Shown piece after piece: positions 24,990 through 36,807 of a stretch of 64,000 bases of DNA. The notes below the pieces were generated by a model. That model did no database searches, had not been told where the DNA came from, and worked only from the letters and a program-made list of their open reading frames with translations. The position numbers were made by a program, and so were the translations under genes. This DNA comes from Carallia brachiata (Eukaryota > Streptophyta > Magnoliopsida > Malpighiales > Rhizophoraceae), in the NCBI GenBank assembly GCA_021464245.1, contig JADCRB010000048.1, positions 124,001-188,000 of the forward strand, read 5' to 3'. Position 1 is the stretch's first letter, and each line of letters begins with the position of its first letter.

Positions 24990-25320
24990 ATTAACCATTG
25001 ACTATGACACCACCTGCAGAGACAGAGAACACAAAAGGAAAGTCCTTATCAGTCCCATTTATCAGTTGTTGCAATAAAGTAACTTGAAAGAAACTGACCG
25101 TTGCAACAAAGTACATATACTCACCATGCACGAGTGTAAGATACTATGTCTGTGCAGTAATAATGATATTTTTGAGCCCCAATTCAATTTTAATTCGAGA
25201 TCTTTAATTTTTGAGGTAATTTTACTACATGTGTAGTAAGCATGTTAATTTTAAAATTGTTGGTACAGAGTCGGGATTAACATAATTAGTGAAAATTGAC
25301 TTTTGTGTGAACCAACCGCA
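24990..25320 (-). pseudogene. SDR-3 remnant fused to MSL 3' flank
   Basis: The last SDR exon (minus, GGVIVNG then stop, about 25015-24993) and its flank are present. Just after the point where exon 3 would begin (near 25103) the sequence changes to the MSL 3' flank (ATATACTCACCATGCACGAG, compare 6333-6352). Exons 2-3 of the SDR and the MSL tail are gone. A single deletion from the 18203-19860 arrangement explains it. Confidence 0.75.
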
Positions 25321-25872
25321 ATTTATGACACGAAAAAGTTATATTTTCAGAAAAAAAATTATCTGAAATATTATCTAAATGTAACTGATCAAATTTTATA
25401 TGTAATCAACTTAATTTCATTTGTAAAGAAATAATAATAATTTTTTTTTTTTACTTTCAGTTGCACTTAAAATTCGAAACAGTTACAATTCGAATAGACA
25501 ATTTTTTAAATAATTTTTTATTTAAAAATATAACACGGCTCTTTATGACATGTTGGACAACTGTTTAAGCGTTGTAGGTTGTTCTGTTTTAACTTTTCGC
25601 CCTAAGTACAAATGTACAATAGCCCTCTTTTTTTCTTTTTTGAATAAAAAATATGGCCCTCTTTTTTTAATCAAAAATTTGTATAAAAAAATATATTTTT
25701 ATATATATTAGTTATTATATTTATAAATTGAGATATATTTTTTTACTATTAATATTCTTATTTATCATCTTCTTAAAAAAATCTACCACCTCAATATTAG
25801 TGAGATTATGTGTGACTCTATTATAACAAATTACAGTAATTATGAATTTAAAATCTGACAATTGGCCCATCA

Positions 25873-26005
25873 GAGGTTGAGCATTTACTCAACTGGTTGA
25901 GGGGTTATCTCTCAACCAGTAGGTGTGAGGTTCAAATCCTACCAAACCTCACTTTTTTTTCCCTAAATACTCAATAGGGCTCCTTATTAAATCAAAAAAA
26001 AAAAA
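25873..26005 (+). mobile_element. tRNA-derived SINE-like element
   Basis: A box-A-like stretch (TTACTCAACTGGTTGAGG) is followed about 35 bp later by a box-B-like GGTTCAAATCC, the internal pol III promoter layout of plant SINE heads. The tail ends in a run of 13 A at about 25994. The head does not fold as a normal tRNA. A target-site duplication was not identified with certainty. Other AMI1 promoters lack this block. Confidence 0.5.
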
Positions 26006-26289
26006 ATGAGGAAACCTACATATTAAAATATGAGGACAAATGACAACACAAAAATTTAAATCTGAATCAATTATGTGAAATGTACGCTCAAATCACTACT
26101 TATATCACTGTCTCAGATAATTAAAAAAAAAAAAGTCCGATCTTAATCTCTACTATTAAGAAAATGAACTTTTAACTCTTATATTCGGTTTCAAACCGAG
26201 AATGGAATCGGACCAAATCGTGGCCGCCCAAAAGCGACCAAAAGATAAAAAGATTACACGTCATCTTGTTACAGTAACTGATTAATATT

Positions 26290-26299
26290 GCCACGTGTC
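26290..26299 (+). promoter_or_regulatory. G-box in AMI1-4 promoter
   Basis: GCCACGTGTC about 130 bp upstream of the AMI1-4 ATG, in the same sequence context as copy 1. Confidence 0.5.
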
Positions 26300-26429
26300 A
26301 CGACAACTGGCTACAAACGCCGTCTTTGAAAGATCAGTTTTCTGTTGAAAAACGTTGTGGCAGCTGGATAGAGTCCACATTCACTCCCACACACACGCAC
26401 ACACACACACACACTCGACAGCAATAGAC

Positions 26430-29400
26430 ATGGCAAGAGACGCAGATTATGTTGCTTTCATGGAGAAATTTGTATTAAAGCCAAGCTCTTCAGCGCGGGA
26501 ACTGCCCTTGAGAGGCCTCACATTTGCAGTTAAAGATATGTCAGTCCCTCAATTCACTTTCTTTTCTTACAGTTTGGTTTCACTTTTGCAGGAATCCCAT
26601 GAAACAATCTGGGATTTACCTATTCTCATTTGTTTTTTAAGGCCACACGCCAATTGGGTTCTCCCCAGATTATTCTGTAGAGCTTAGTCTGTGTGTGTCT
26701 GAACTTTTACTTGAACTTGTGGTATTTGGGGGTTTCTGTTGTCTATTTCTCGTGTTCTTGTTGCCTGTGAGTGGTTTACTCATTTTTGTGAGTTGAATTT
26801 GGGAAATAGATTTGACGTAGATGGGCATGTGACTGGCTTTGGTAATCCCGATTGGGCAAGGACACATTCAGCTGCTACATCAACTGCTCCGGCAGTTTTG
26901 GCTGTCTTAGCAGGAGGAGCCATATGTGTTGGCAAAACTGTTATGGATGAAATGGCATATAGGTGAGTTTTTGAAACTTTGTTATTCTTACTTTTGTTGT
27001 TTATTCGTGTAAGAGCTCCATTATTTTAAGTTAAATATCCAATGGTGTCATTTTACTGGCTAATTATTCTGAAATGGATTCATGGGCATAGCATTCATTG
27101 TGAAATTTAATTTGTTTCCAGTCTTCCATCTTTATCAACAAGAAGAAACAAGAAATGAGCTCAGATTGCTCTTTATCCTTTTTAATATACTAAGAACTTT
27201 AATTTTGACGAATTTAAATAGGTTTTGACGAATTTAAATAGGTTCTATTTTGTAGGGCATAATAGACACTTGAATGTTGATATGGCCGTTGCTTTCTTTG
27301 TACACCTAAATAGTTGTTTTTTGTGGCAGTATAAATGGTGACAATAAACATTACGGTACACCTAAAAACCCGTGTGCTCCAGATCGAGTTCCTGGGGGAT
27401 CTTCAAGTGGATCTGCTGTTGCTGTAGGTGCAAAACTTGTAGACTTCTCCTTAGGTAAATATTGCATTATTGAATGGTGTTTGGAATGTCTTGTTTTATC
27501 AGAGTAACTAGAGAAAAAATATCCTCTTGACTTCAGGAACTGATACCGGAGGCAGTGTAAGAGTTCCTGCATCATATTGCAGTATTTTGGGGTTTCGACC
27601 TTCACACGATGCTGTTTCGACCACCGGAGTTATTCCCATGGCACAAAGTTTTGACACTGTGGGTAAGGAGCTCCCAATATATGTGTTGGAAATTTGCAGA
27701 GCGGAATGCGCGGGCTATGCTTAATTGTTTCGTTTTGAATGCTTTGCGGATAAACAGACCAAGTATTCTTAACTTGTATCAAAATATTTGTTTCCTTGCT
27801 AAATGTGTCAAAACATTGTTATGCATTTACAGCAGCATTAGATACTTTGAACTGAAGGAACAAGACTGTGCTTACTAATATCGCTATTTTTTCTTTGTTT
27901 GTTTGATCTCAGTGTCCTTTCCCTTAGATATTCATTTCTGCTGACACCAAAATCCCACACAGGATGGTTTGCTAGGGATCCTCGGATTTTGACACAAGTT
28001 GGCTGTGTTCTACTTCGACTACCTAATATTAGACCTGTCCAACCAAGTCAGATAATTATTGCAGAGGATTGTTTCAGTCTTTCCAGCATTCCAAATGATC
28101 GACTTAGTGAAGTTCTTAGAAAATCAGTGGAGAAGTTATTTGGGGGTGAGCCAAATTTCTAATATAATGCTGTTGCTATTCAAGTTCAAATGCAAAAGTT
28201 AGAGTTTAGACATCACAAGATTTCAAACGCTGTAAAGGCACACTATATTTTTTTAAAGTGGACTCAGTAGAGGACGATGACATTAACACAGACTGGATTA
28301 CATAGTTAAATTATGATTCCTTTGGATTACATGTTAAAAGTGTACCATAAATTTTAGAATCGTGAAGCTTATCCAAGATAAAAATCAACTCTTGAGATAA
28401 ATGCAGACTCGACAGGTGCTTCCTTCTTGCTAAAGGCATTTTATTATCTGCAGCAGTTTAGTCTTACTGAATGAGTGATGCTTGATAGTGCAGGTGGAAT
28501 TGTGAAGAATGTAGCCCTTGGGGAACTTGTTAAGGGCCAAGTCCCAAGTTTGAATCATTTTATGAGCAAAGAGATTAAAGATCAAGAGTATAATATACCA
28601 TCTTTGGCAGCCCTCTCAAGTGCCATGCGATTACTCCAAAGGTGTGAATGTCAGCAAGATTTTTTCGATTGATTGATAACCATGTTTCCATTACGGGCAT
28701 GCCAAATGCAAAGATTGAATCTATGGAACACTGGTTCCTGCATATGTAGGTATGAATTCAAGAATAACCATGGTGAGTGGGTCACTGCAGTAAAACCCGA
28801 TTTGGGTCCAGGAATATCTGAAAGAGTATGGGAAGCTCTTAGGACAACTGGTGAAAATATTGATTCCTGTCAGACCGTGGCGGCTGAGTTACGCACATTC
28901 CTCAGTACTCTTCTAGGGGTATCCTCTATCTCTCCTGCATTGAAGAACTTTGCATGAATGATGAAACTATGATGCTTCCTCTGGATAATTAGTGTCTACA
29001 GGCACTGCTTTCTTCTCATAGATTCCTCATTGGATAGCAATTTTTATGCAGGATTTTGGTGTCCTAGCTATCCCTACTGTTCCAGGCCCTCCACCAAAAC
29101 TTCGAACAGATGCAACCACGCTGGAGACTTTTCGTGCCAGGGCCTTTAGCTTGCTGGCTATTGCTGGAGTATCAGGATTCTGCCAGGTCCTTTCTTTCTC
29201 TCTGTGGTGTCAAAATCTTTGCTTTTTCCCTGGTATCATAAACCTTCAATTGTTTGTTCCTGTGATCATAACATCAATCTACAGGTGAGCATACCACTGG
29301 GGATGTATAATGATCTTCCTGTAGCTGTTTCATTGATCGCAGCACACGGTTCAGATGGTTTCCTGCTCAATGTTGTTGAGACTATTTATGACACTCTCCA

Positions 29401-29434
29401 AGGACAGGCCGTTTTTGCCAATAAATTAACTTGA
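26430..29434 (+). CDS. AMI1: Amidase 1 (AMI1), array copy 4
   Basis: Exons: 26430-26539, 26810-26962, 27330-27454, 27537-27662, 27963-28145, 28494-28641, 28750-28918, 29052-29186, 29285-29434. The frame is open throughout at AMI1 length. Triad residues are conserved (Lys in TFAVKD, Ser in [12 protein letters not shown], Ser in [13 protein letters not shown]). It has [15 protein letters not shown] in exon 3 and MDEMAYS at the exon 2/3 junction, closest to the Arabidopsis form as I know it. Intron 2 is a mosaic of two sequence types and contains a 20-bp tandem duplication near 27203-27242. Probably functional. Confidence 0.9.
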
Positions 29435-30380
29435 TGAGTTCCATCTCATCATTCTGTTCGTTATTATTCTCTCCAAACGTCAAAACTATCTGCCAATGCA
29501 TTCAACTCCAATTCAATGAGCTTCTTATGAGGCCAAAACTGTCTCAAACTCCTTCAATACATTCTGTGGAGGATCATTTGGAGTTGATACGATCACTGTA
29601 TATTAAGAAGATAATCTGCCATGATTTGTGTCTTGCACAAAAGTACCATTGGTTTGACCATTATAATTAACACTTTGTATCAACATTAGAATTTGTTTGT
29701 TTTTGGAATTTGCAATACCCAATGGGCATGTTTATGACAACTAATTGTTCTTTCATGTTGATGAAACATGGGGTTTCTTACAAGATTGTTTGGGTTATCG
29801 AGATGTTTATAGAAAATAGAAATTTCATTGGAGGCTAATTTTGTTTATCAAAATGGGGTTCCATTTAGCTGCCGATCTCACACTTGAAAGAATTATGATT
29901 TTCATAGGATGCTTATCCACTATTGGCTAAATGGAACCGTTCTGGTTATTGATCATCATAAATGAAGGTTTATGAGCCATCTCTTCTTTCTTGGATGTTT
30001 GAGACATGTCAAGCCTACGGAACTTCTGCTAAAGCCTCTGCAGAAGAGGTCATTTTTTTTTCCCCTTTCTTGAACCAAAATTGCATAAGCTAGCTTAATG
30101 CTATGTGACCAAAAACCCATCACTTCGCAACCAACGTCTGAAAGAGAAGATGACCATGCATGTTTAGGATATACCATAAAACATTACAAGGTGTCCCTTA
30201 CAAGGGTAGTAAGAAAAGCTTACACCTATATTCTGTGGATCATCACAGAAGTCACAAAACCTGTTTAAGCGCTAGATACAGAAAAGAAAGCTATTTTTAC
30301 AAGAGACTTTTATAAGGAACAAACAACTGCCATTTGCAAAAGAAGTAAAGAAGAAGTTGACTACCTCTTATCAACTCACA
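29435..30380. other. 3' region after AMI1-4
   Basis: Same duplicated 3' block as after the other AMI1 copies. No gene was seen. Confidence 0.6.
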
Positions 30381-30500
30381 TTAACCACTAACTATGACAC
30401 CACCTGCAATACAGAGAACACAAAACCAAAGTCCTCATCAATCCCATTTATCAGTTACTGCACCAAAGTACATCACTAATATATGAAACAGTAAACTTGG
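30381..30500 (-). pseudogene. SDR-4 remnant (last exon and flank only)
   Basis: The final SDR exon is readable at about 30405-30383 (minus) with one change (GGVIVSG), then its intron flank. Similarity stops at about 30497 (GAAACAGTAAACTTGG), just before exon 3 would begin. From there the sequence is unrelated and leads into the cation exchanger pseudogene. Confidence 0.75.
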
Positions 30501-31080
30501 AAATTCATGCGATATTTTGATAAAGATGAAACCTTTTTGTTCTCCTTTGCATGCTATGTAATCAGTACTCTTAGTTTTTTATGTTAATTAGAAGTGCTTT
30601 TTGCTGGATGCTTGTATTAAATGGTTTGATGTCATAATAATAAGCAACATTCACTGGAACAGTGTTCCTAAACAACTTCACGTTCTATATAAGACGGGCT
30701 GCCAAAATGGGGAATTCTGTATCTTAGTTTTCCAGCATTTTAGGAGGCTCACTAGGTTAGCAGCTCAATGTACATCTGTTTTGCAATGTAATCTTATACA
30801 TCTCTTTGCTCTTTCTTGCTTTCGTGGATCTCCTGTCCAAGGATCCTCATATTCTTGACTTTAGTGGTGCTACCAGACCACTAATTATGGGATTGTACAT
30901 ATGTTTCTTGATCTATTGATGTTTTCCAGAGAAAACCAATCAGTGCTGTTGACCACATAGCAATGATATCGCAGAGTCTCTGAATTTATTTGATAGAGAT
31001 TCATCTGGTTATATTTTAATTTCAATCATTTAGAATCTGATAGACAAAACTGAAAAAAGCTTCTCTTCTGATTTTTGCTT
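30501..31080. other. Single-copy insert upstream of the CCX pseudogene
   Basis: This stretch is absent from the other array units. It contains no recognisable exon. It may be flanking or intronic DNA carried in with the CCX fragment. Confidence 0.45.
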
Positions 31081-31092
31081 CTGCTACATCTG

Positions 31093-31857
31093 CAGATATC
31101 GCAAGTGTGTGAACTCCCTGTTTTGTTTCTTCTAAAGCTAACAATTCCGCAAACGGCACCATCACAGTGGAGCAGGTTCTACTCATCTGCCAATATTGCT
31201 CTTTGCCCGTTAGCCCTTTTATATGCATGCAATTCTTTCATGCCCTGGATCATCCATTGTATTCCTCCTTCCAAACATCCATTTTCCACTTTGGTTAATA
31301 GCATTATTGGCTAGCTCTTCGTTGGCAATTCTTCACTATATTCTAGAAACGGAACCACCCAAGACTGAGCAAATTCTGGTAGTGATTGTGGCATTTTTTA
31401 TGAGCGTCTTTTGGATATCTACTGTTGCTGGAGAACTGCATAATAACTTGGCAACTCTTGGTTTGGTTCTTGAAGTTGCACCCATCACTCCTTGGACTTA
31501 CAGTACTTGTATGGGGAAATTCAGTGGGTGATCTTGTTGCTGATGTTGCAGTGGCCAAAGCCGGCCAGCCAGCCATGGCTATGGCTGGTTGCTATGGGGG
31601 ACCAATGTTTAACATGCTTGTGGGACTTGGAACAGCCCTGATGATGCAAACTGCTGATGCTTATCCAAAAGCCTATGAACTTGCTCTCCACATTGATATA
31701 GTGATTGCATTTGTGTTCTTGCTTTTAGCCTGATGGGGTCCCTGTTGGTCATTACTTGGTCTACATTTCGAGTGCCCCGATTCTGGGGCTTCTGCCTTGT
31801 TAGCCTTTATATCTTTTTTGTGGCAGTTAGCATAGTTGTCGCCAATTTTACAAGGTG
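31093..31857 (+). pseudogene. Cation/calcium exchanger (CCX5-like) pseudogene fragment
   Basis: The C-terminal half of a CCX (Na+/Ca2+ exchanger superfamily) membrane transporter is readable across several frames. Pieces include FLLKLTIPQ (about 31120), PSQWSRFYSSANIALCP, an exchanger segment with ETEPPKTEQI and STVAGE, then the family's second alpha-repeat signature GNSVGDLVADVAVAKAGQPA (about 31510), CYGGPMFN and NMLVGLGTA, and a C-terminal segment near 31735-31857. Frames break near 31252, 31475 and 31727. The N-terminal half is missing. It stands alone between two array units, so it was probably inserted there. Not functional. Confidence 0.85.
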
Positions 31858-32854
31858 ATCAGTTCAGTCACGAAGTCAGCAAGTTATCTAATTATTACTA
31901 AGTTGTTTGTGGCAACCCTTAAGGAATCTTCCATACACCATGCTGATTTTTCCATAGGGTGAGACAAGGCGTACCGCGATACCGGGAGATGGTATATGTA
32001 AGCAGTGGTGACAGAAAACACAGAATTAGGTTAAGAAGGTTTCGAAAATGTTAAGGTAGCTAGATAAAATGATGATCATTCATTGATTTTTTTTTTTTTG
32101 TTGGTTCTATTTTTCCCCCCCAAATTTCTCTCTCTCTTTTTTTTTTGATGTACATCATGATTTCTGCATTTGGTAAGAATCATCTGAACTTGCTAGTAAT
32201 TATGTGCTGATTGATGAAATGCGAATGGAAGACTTCCCTGGTGAGCAAAGGTTCTTTGACTGCATGTCAAAAACCTGCTAAAAGCTGATCACGACCACCT
32301 ATTGGAGATTTACTCATATTTCAATGGAAAAAATTACACTTTTGAACAAAAATGTCCACAAAAACATTTTTGTGCCTAATTATAACAAATTTTATTTTTT
32401 TATAACAGAAATAATATTTTGTGAAACGAAAAATAAAATTATTTTTTTATTTCACATTTTACTAATATTATTATAAAAAAATAACTATTTATTATAATTT
32501 AGAAAAAAATTCAAATAAATTTTATTTAAAAATGTAACTGTCCCCATGTCAATTTACACAAATTTGAGAACCCAATTCTTGGCATTTTTTTTATTGAGGA
32601 AACCCATTAATATCTTCCTTCCTTTTTTTTGTAAAAAAAAAAAGAACCGGACTTGAACCTGAAACCTTAACCAAATCAGAATCATGGAAGTGTTGATTGA
32701 ACGGAACTGCCTATTGGCCGCTCTTCCTTTCCTTGGAAGTAGGTTTCAAACAGGGAATGAAGTCGGACCAAACCGTGGTCACCCAAAAGCGACCAAATAT
32801 AATTAAAAAAAAAAAGAAATTACACGCATCTTGTTACAGTAACTGACTAATATT

Positions 32855-32864
32855 GCCACGTGTA
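32855..32864 (+). promoter_or_regulatory. G-box in AMI1-5 promoter
   Basis: GCCACGTGTA: the CACGTG core is conserved but the last base of the ABRE-like extension differs from the other four copies. About 143 bp upstream of the ATG. Confidence 0.5.
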
Positions 32865-32945
32865 ACGACAACTCGCCACAAACGCCCTCTTTGGAAGATT
32901 AAGTTTTCTGTGAAGTAAAAAAGTTGTAGCAGCTGGGTAGAATCC

Positions 32946-32973
32946 ACACTCACTCACTCACTCACTCACTCAC
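32946..32973. repeat. (CACT)n microsatellite in AMI1-5 leader
   Basis: Six to seven CACT units just upstream of the start codon, where the other copies have CA dinucleotides. Confidence 0.85.
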
Positions 32974-33006
32974 ACAAAGATACACACACACGCGACGGCC
33001 ACAGAC

Positions 33007-35874
33007 ATGGCAAGAGACGCAGATTATGGAGCTTTCATGGAGAAATTTGTACTAAAGCCAAGCTCTTCAGCGCAGGAACTGCCCTTGACAGGCCTTACCT
33101 TTGCAGTTAAAGATATGTCAGTCCCTTATTTCACTTTCTTTTCTTACAGTTTGGTTTCACTTTTGCAGGAATCCCATGAAACAATCTGGGATTTACCTAT
33201 TCTCATATGTTTTTTAAGGCAACCTGCTAATTGGGTTCTCCCAGATTATTCTGTAGAACTTTGTCTGTGTGTGTCTGAACTTTTACTTGAACTTGGGGTC
33301 TTTGGTGGTTCTGTCGTCTATTTCTCGTGTTCTTGTTGACTGTGAGCGGTTTTTTCATTATTGTGAGTTGAATTTGGGAAATAGATTTGACGTAGATGGC
33401 CATGTTACTGGCTTCGGTAATCCGGATTGGGCAAGGACCCATTCAGCTGCTACATCAACTGCTCCGGCAGTTCTGGCTGTCTTAGAAGGAGGAGCCACGT
33501 GTGTTGGCAAAACTGTTATGGATGAATTGGCATATTGGTGAGTTTCTGAGACTTTGTTATTCTTGCTTTTTTTTTTTGTATATTCGAGTAAGAGCTCCAT
33601 GATTTTAAGTTAAATGTCCAATGGTGTCATTTTTCTTGCTGATTAGTCTGAAATGGAATCATGGACATGGCATTCATGGTGAAATTTGATGTGTTTCATG
33701 TCTTCCATCTTTGTCAACAAAAGAAAAAAGAAACGAACTCAGATTGCTGTCTATCATTTTTGATACACTAAGAACTTTGAATGTTGATATGGCTGTTGCT
33801 TCTTTGTACACCTAAATAGTTGTTTTTTGTGGCAGCATGTATGGTGAAAATAAACATTATGGTACACCTACAAACCCATGTGCTCCAGATCGAGTTCCTG
33901 GGGGATCTTCCAGTGGATCTGCTGTCTCTGTAGCTGCAAAACTTGTAGATTTCTCCTTAGGTAAATCTTGTGTTAAGGAGTAGTGTTTGGAATATCTTGG
34001 TTTAAAAGAGTAACTGAAGTGAAAGATCCTCTCTACTGCAGGAACTGATACCGGAGCCAGTGTAAGAGTTCCTGCATCATATTGCAGTATTTTGGGGTTT
34101 CGGCCTTCACACAATGCTATTTCGACCGCAGGAGTTATTCCCATGTCACATAGTTTTGACACTGTGGGTAAGGAGCTCCCAATGTATGTTGAACTGCTTC
34201 GTTTTGAATGCTTTGCAGATAAACTTGCCAAGGATTCTTAACTTGTATCAAAATATTCTTCCTTGCTACGTGTGTCCAAAAATTGTTATGCATTTATAGC
34301 AGCATTAGATACTTTGAACTGAAGGTACAGGACTGTGCTTACTAAAACTGCTAATTTTTGTTTGTTTGTTTGGTTGATCTCAGCATCCTTTCCCTTATAT
34401 ATTCATGTCTGCTGACACCAAAATCTCACACAGGATGGTTTGCTAGGGATCCTCGGATTTTGACACGAGTTGGCTGTGTTCTACTTCGACTACCTGATAT
34501 TAAACCTGTCCAACCAAGTCAGATAATTATTGCAGAGGATTGTTTCAGTCTTTCCAGCATTCCAAATGATCGACTTCGTGAAGTTCTTGTTAAATCAGTG
34601 GAGAAGTTATTTGGGGGTAAGCCAAATCACTGAGATCATGCTGTTGCTGTTCAAGTTCAAATGCAGAATTTAAAGTTTAGACATTACAAGACTTCAAACG
34701 CTCGAAAGGCCCGCTATTTTTTTCTAAAGTGGACTCAGTAAAGGGTACATTAACACAGACCGGATTACAGGGTTAAAGTCTAGCATAAATTTTAGAATTG
34801 TGAAGCTTATCCAAGATAAATCTCAACTCTTAAGATAAATGCAGACTGGACAGGTGCTTCCTTCTTGCCAAATACATTTTATAATCTGCTGTAGTTTGGT
34901 CTTATTGAATGAGTGATGCTTGAGAGTGCAGGTGGTATTGTGAAGAATGTAGCCCTCGGGGAACTTGTTGAGGACCAAGTCCCAAGTTTGAATCATTTTA
35001 TGAGCAAAGAGATTAAAGATCAAGAGCATAATATACCATCTTTGGCAGCCCTCTCAAGTGCCATGCGATTACTCCAAAGGTGTGAATATCAGCAAGATTT
35101 TTGCGATTGATTGATAACCATGATTTCCATTACGAGCATGTCAAATGCAAAGATTAAATCTATGAAACACTGGCTCCTGCATATATAGGTATGAATTCAA
35201 GAACCACCATGGTGAGTGGGTCACGACAGTAAAACCTGATTTGGGTCCGGGAATATCTGAAAGGGTATGGGAAGCTGTTAGGACAACGGGTGAAAATATT
35301 GATTCCTGTCAGACCGTGGTGGCCGAATTCCACGCATTCCTCACAACTCTTCTAGGGGTACCCTTTATCTCTCCTGCATTGAAGAACATTGCATGAATGA
35401 TCAATTTGATGCTTCCTCTGAAAAACTAGTGTCTGCAGGCACTACTTTCTCCTCATAGATTCTTTATTGGATGGGAATTTTCACGCAGGATTTTGGTGTC
35501 CTAGCTATCCCTACCGTTCCAGCGCCTCCACCGAAACTACAAACAGATGCAACCACGCTGGAGACTTGTCTTGCCAGGGCCTTTAGCTTGCTGGCAATTG
35601 CTGGAGTATCAAGATTCTGCCAGGTCCTTTCTTTCTCTCCGTGGTGTCAAAATTTTTGCTTTTTCTCAGGTATCATTAACCTTCAGCTGTTTGTTCCTGT
35701 GATCATAATATCAATTTGCAGGTGAGCATACCACTAGGGATGTATAATGATCTTCCTGTAGCTGTTTCGTTGATTGCAACACACGGTTCAGATGGTTTCC
35801 TGCTTAATGTTGTTGAGACTCTTTATTACACTCTCCAAGAACAGGCTGCCTCTGCCAATAATTTAACTGGATGA
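33007..35874 (+). CDS. AMI1: Amidase 1 (AMI1), array copy 5
   Basis: Exons: 33007-33116, 33385-33537, 33836-33960, 34042-34167, 34434-34616, 34932-35079, 35189-35357, 35489-35623, 35722-35874. The frame is open. Lys and both Ser triad residues are retained, but their neighbourhood has changed. GTDTGGSVR reads GTDTGASVR next to the nucleophilic Ser. GSAVAVGAK reads GSAVSVAAK. The exon 2/3 junction codes LAYC instead of MAYS. The last codons add a residue (LTG before stop). These changes are not shared with copies 1, 2 and 4 and may alter activity. It is the only copy next to a complete SDR gene. Confidence 0.87.
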
Positions 35875-36807
35875 GTACCATCTCATCATTCTGTTAGTTC
35901 TTAGTCTCCCCAAACGTCCAATCTATCTGCCACTGCATTCAACTCCAATTCAATGAGCTGCTTATGAGGCCAAAATTATCTCAAAAACTCCTTCAATAAA
36001 TCTACGTTTCTCTGTGGAGGAGCATTTGGAGTTGATATAGTCGTTGTATATTGTCTGGCGCAAAAGTACTACTGGTTTGACCATTATAATTAACACTCTG
36101 TATCAATATTAGTGTTTGTTTTTGGAGTTTGAAATACCCAGTAGTCATGTATATTAAAACTGATGGTTCTTGCATGTTAATGAAACAAGGGGTTTCTCAC
36201 AAGATCGATTGAATTATCGAGATATTTGTGGAAAATAGAAATTACATAGGAGGCCAATTTTGTTTGTCAAAATGGGGTTCCATTTAGCTGCTGATCTCCA
36301 CTTGAAAGAACTACGATTTTCAGGGGATGCCTATCCACCATTGGCTAAAAGGAACCCTTCTGGTTATCAATCATTAAATGGAGGTGCATGAGCCATCTCT
36401 TCTTTTTTGGACGTTTGAGACATGTCAAGCCTACGGAACTTTGCTAAAGCCTATGCAGGAGAGGTCAATTCTTTTTTTTTTTTTTTTTTTCCTTTCTTGA
36501 ACCAAAACCGCATGAACTAAGTGACCAAAAACCGAACACATTCAACCAACGTCTGAAACAGAAGATGAAACATCCATGTTTAGGATACCATAAAAACATT
36601 ACAAGGTGTCCCGCACAAGGGGTGGTAATTAAAGCTTGTAGGACCTATATTCTATGGATCATTGCAGAAAGTTACAAAACCTGTTTAAATGCTAAATACA
36701 GAAAAGAAAGCTATTTTTACAAGAGACTTTTGTAAGGAACAAACATACTGCCATCTGCAAAATAAGTAAACTATACAAGAACTCAAGAAGTTTATTGCCG
36801 ACTCCCA
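35875..36807. other. Convergent 3' region between AMI1-5 and SDR-5
   Basis: Same duplicated 3' block, with a pure T tract (20 T, about 36471-36490) where unit 3 has poly-C. No gene was seen. Confidence 0.6.

Larger units (their letters stand above)
25321..26429. other. Intergenic: AT-rich region, SINE-like element and AMI1-4 promoter
   Basis: AT-rich sequence to 25870, a SINE-like element at about 25873-26005, then the AMI1 promoter block from about 26140. No protein gene was seen. Confidence 0.6.
31858..33006. other. Intergenic: CCX 3' flank, AT-rich DNA and AMI1-5 promoter
   Basis: Possible CCX 3' flank to about 32330, AT-rich DNA, then from about 32740 the AMI1 promoter block. A GAACCGGACTTGAACC phrase at 32645, read on the minus strand, resembles a pol III box B, but I see no convincing box A. 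No gene was seen. Confidence 0.55.

Noticed and set aside
32640..32700. Box-B-like GGTTCAAGTCC on the minus strand, possible tRNA or SINE
   Set aside because: No matching box A or acceptor stem at the right distance; insufficient for a call.
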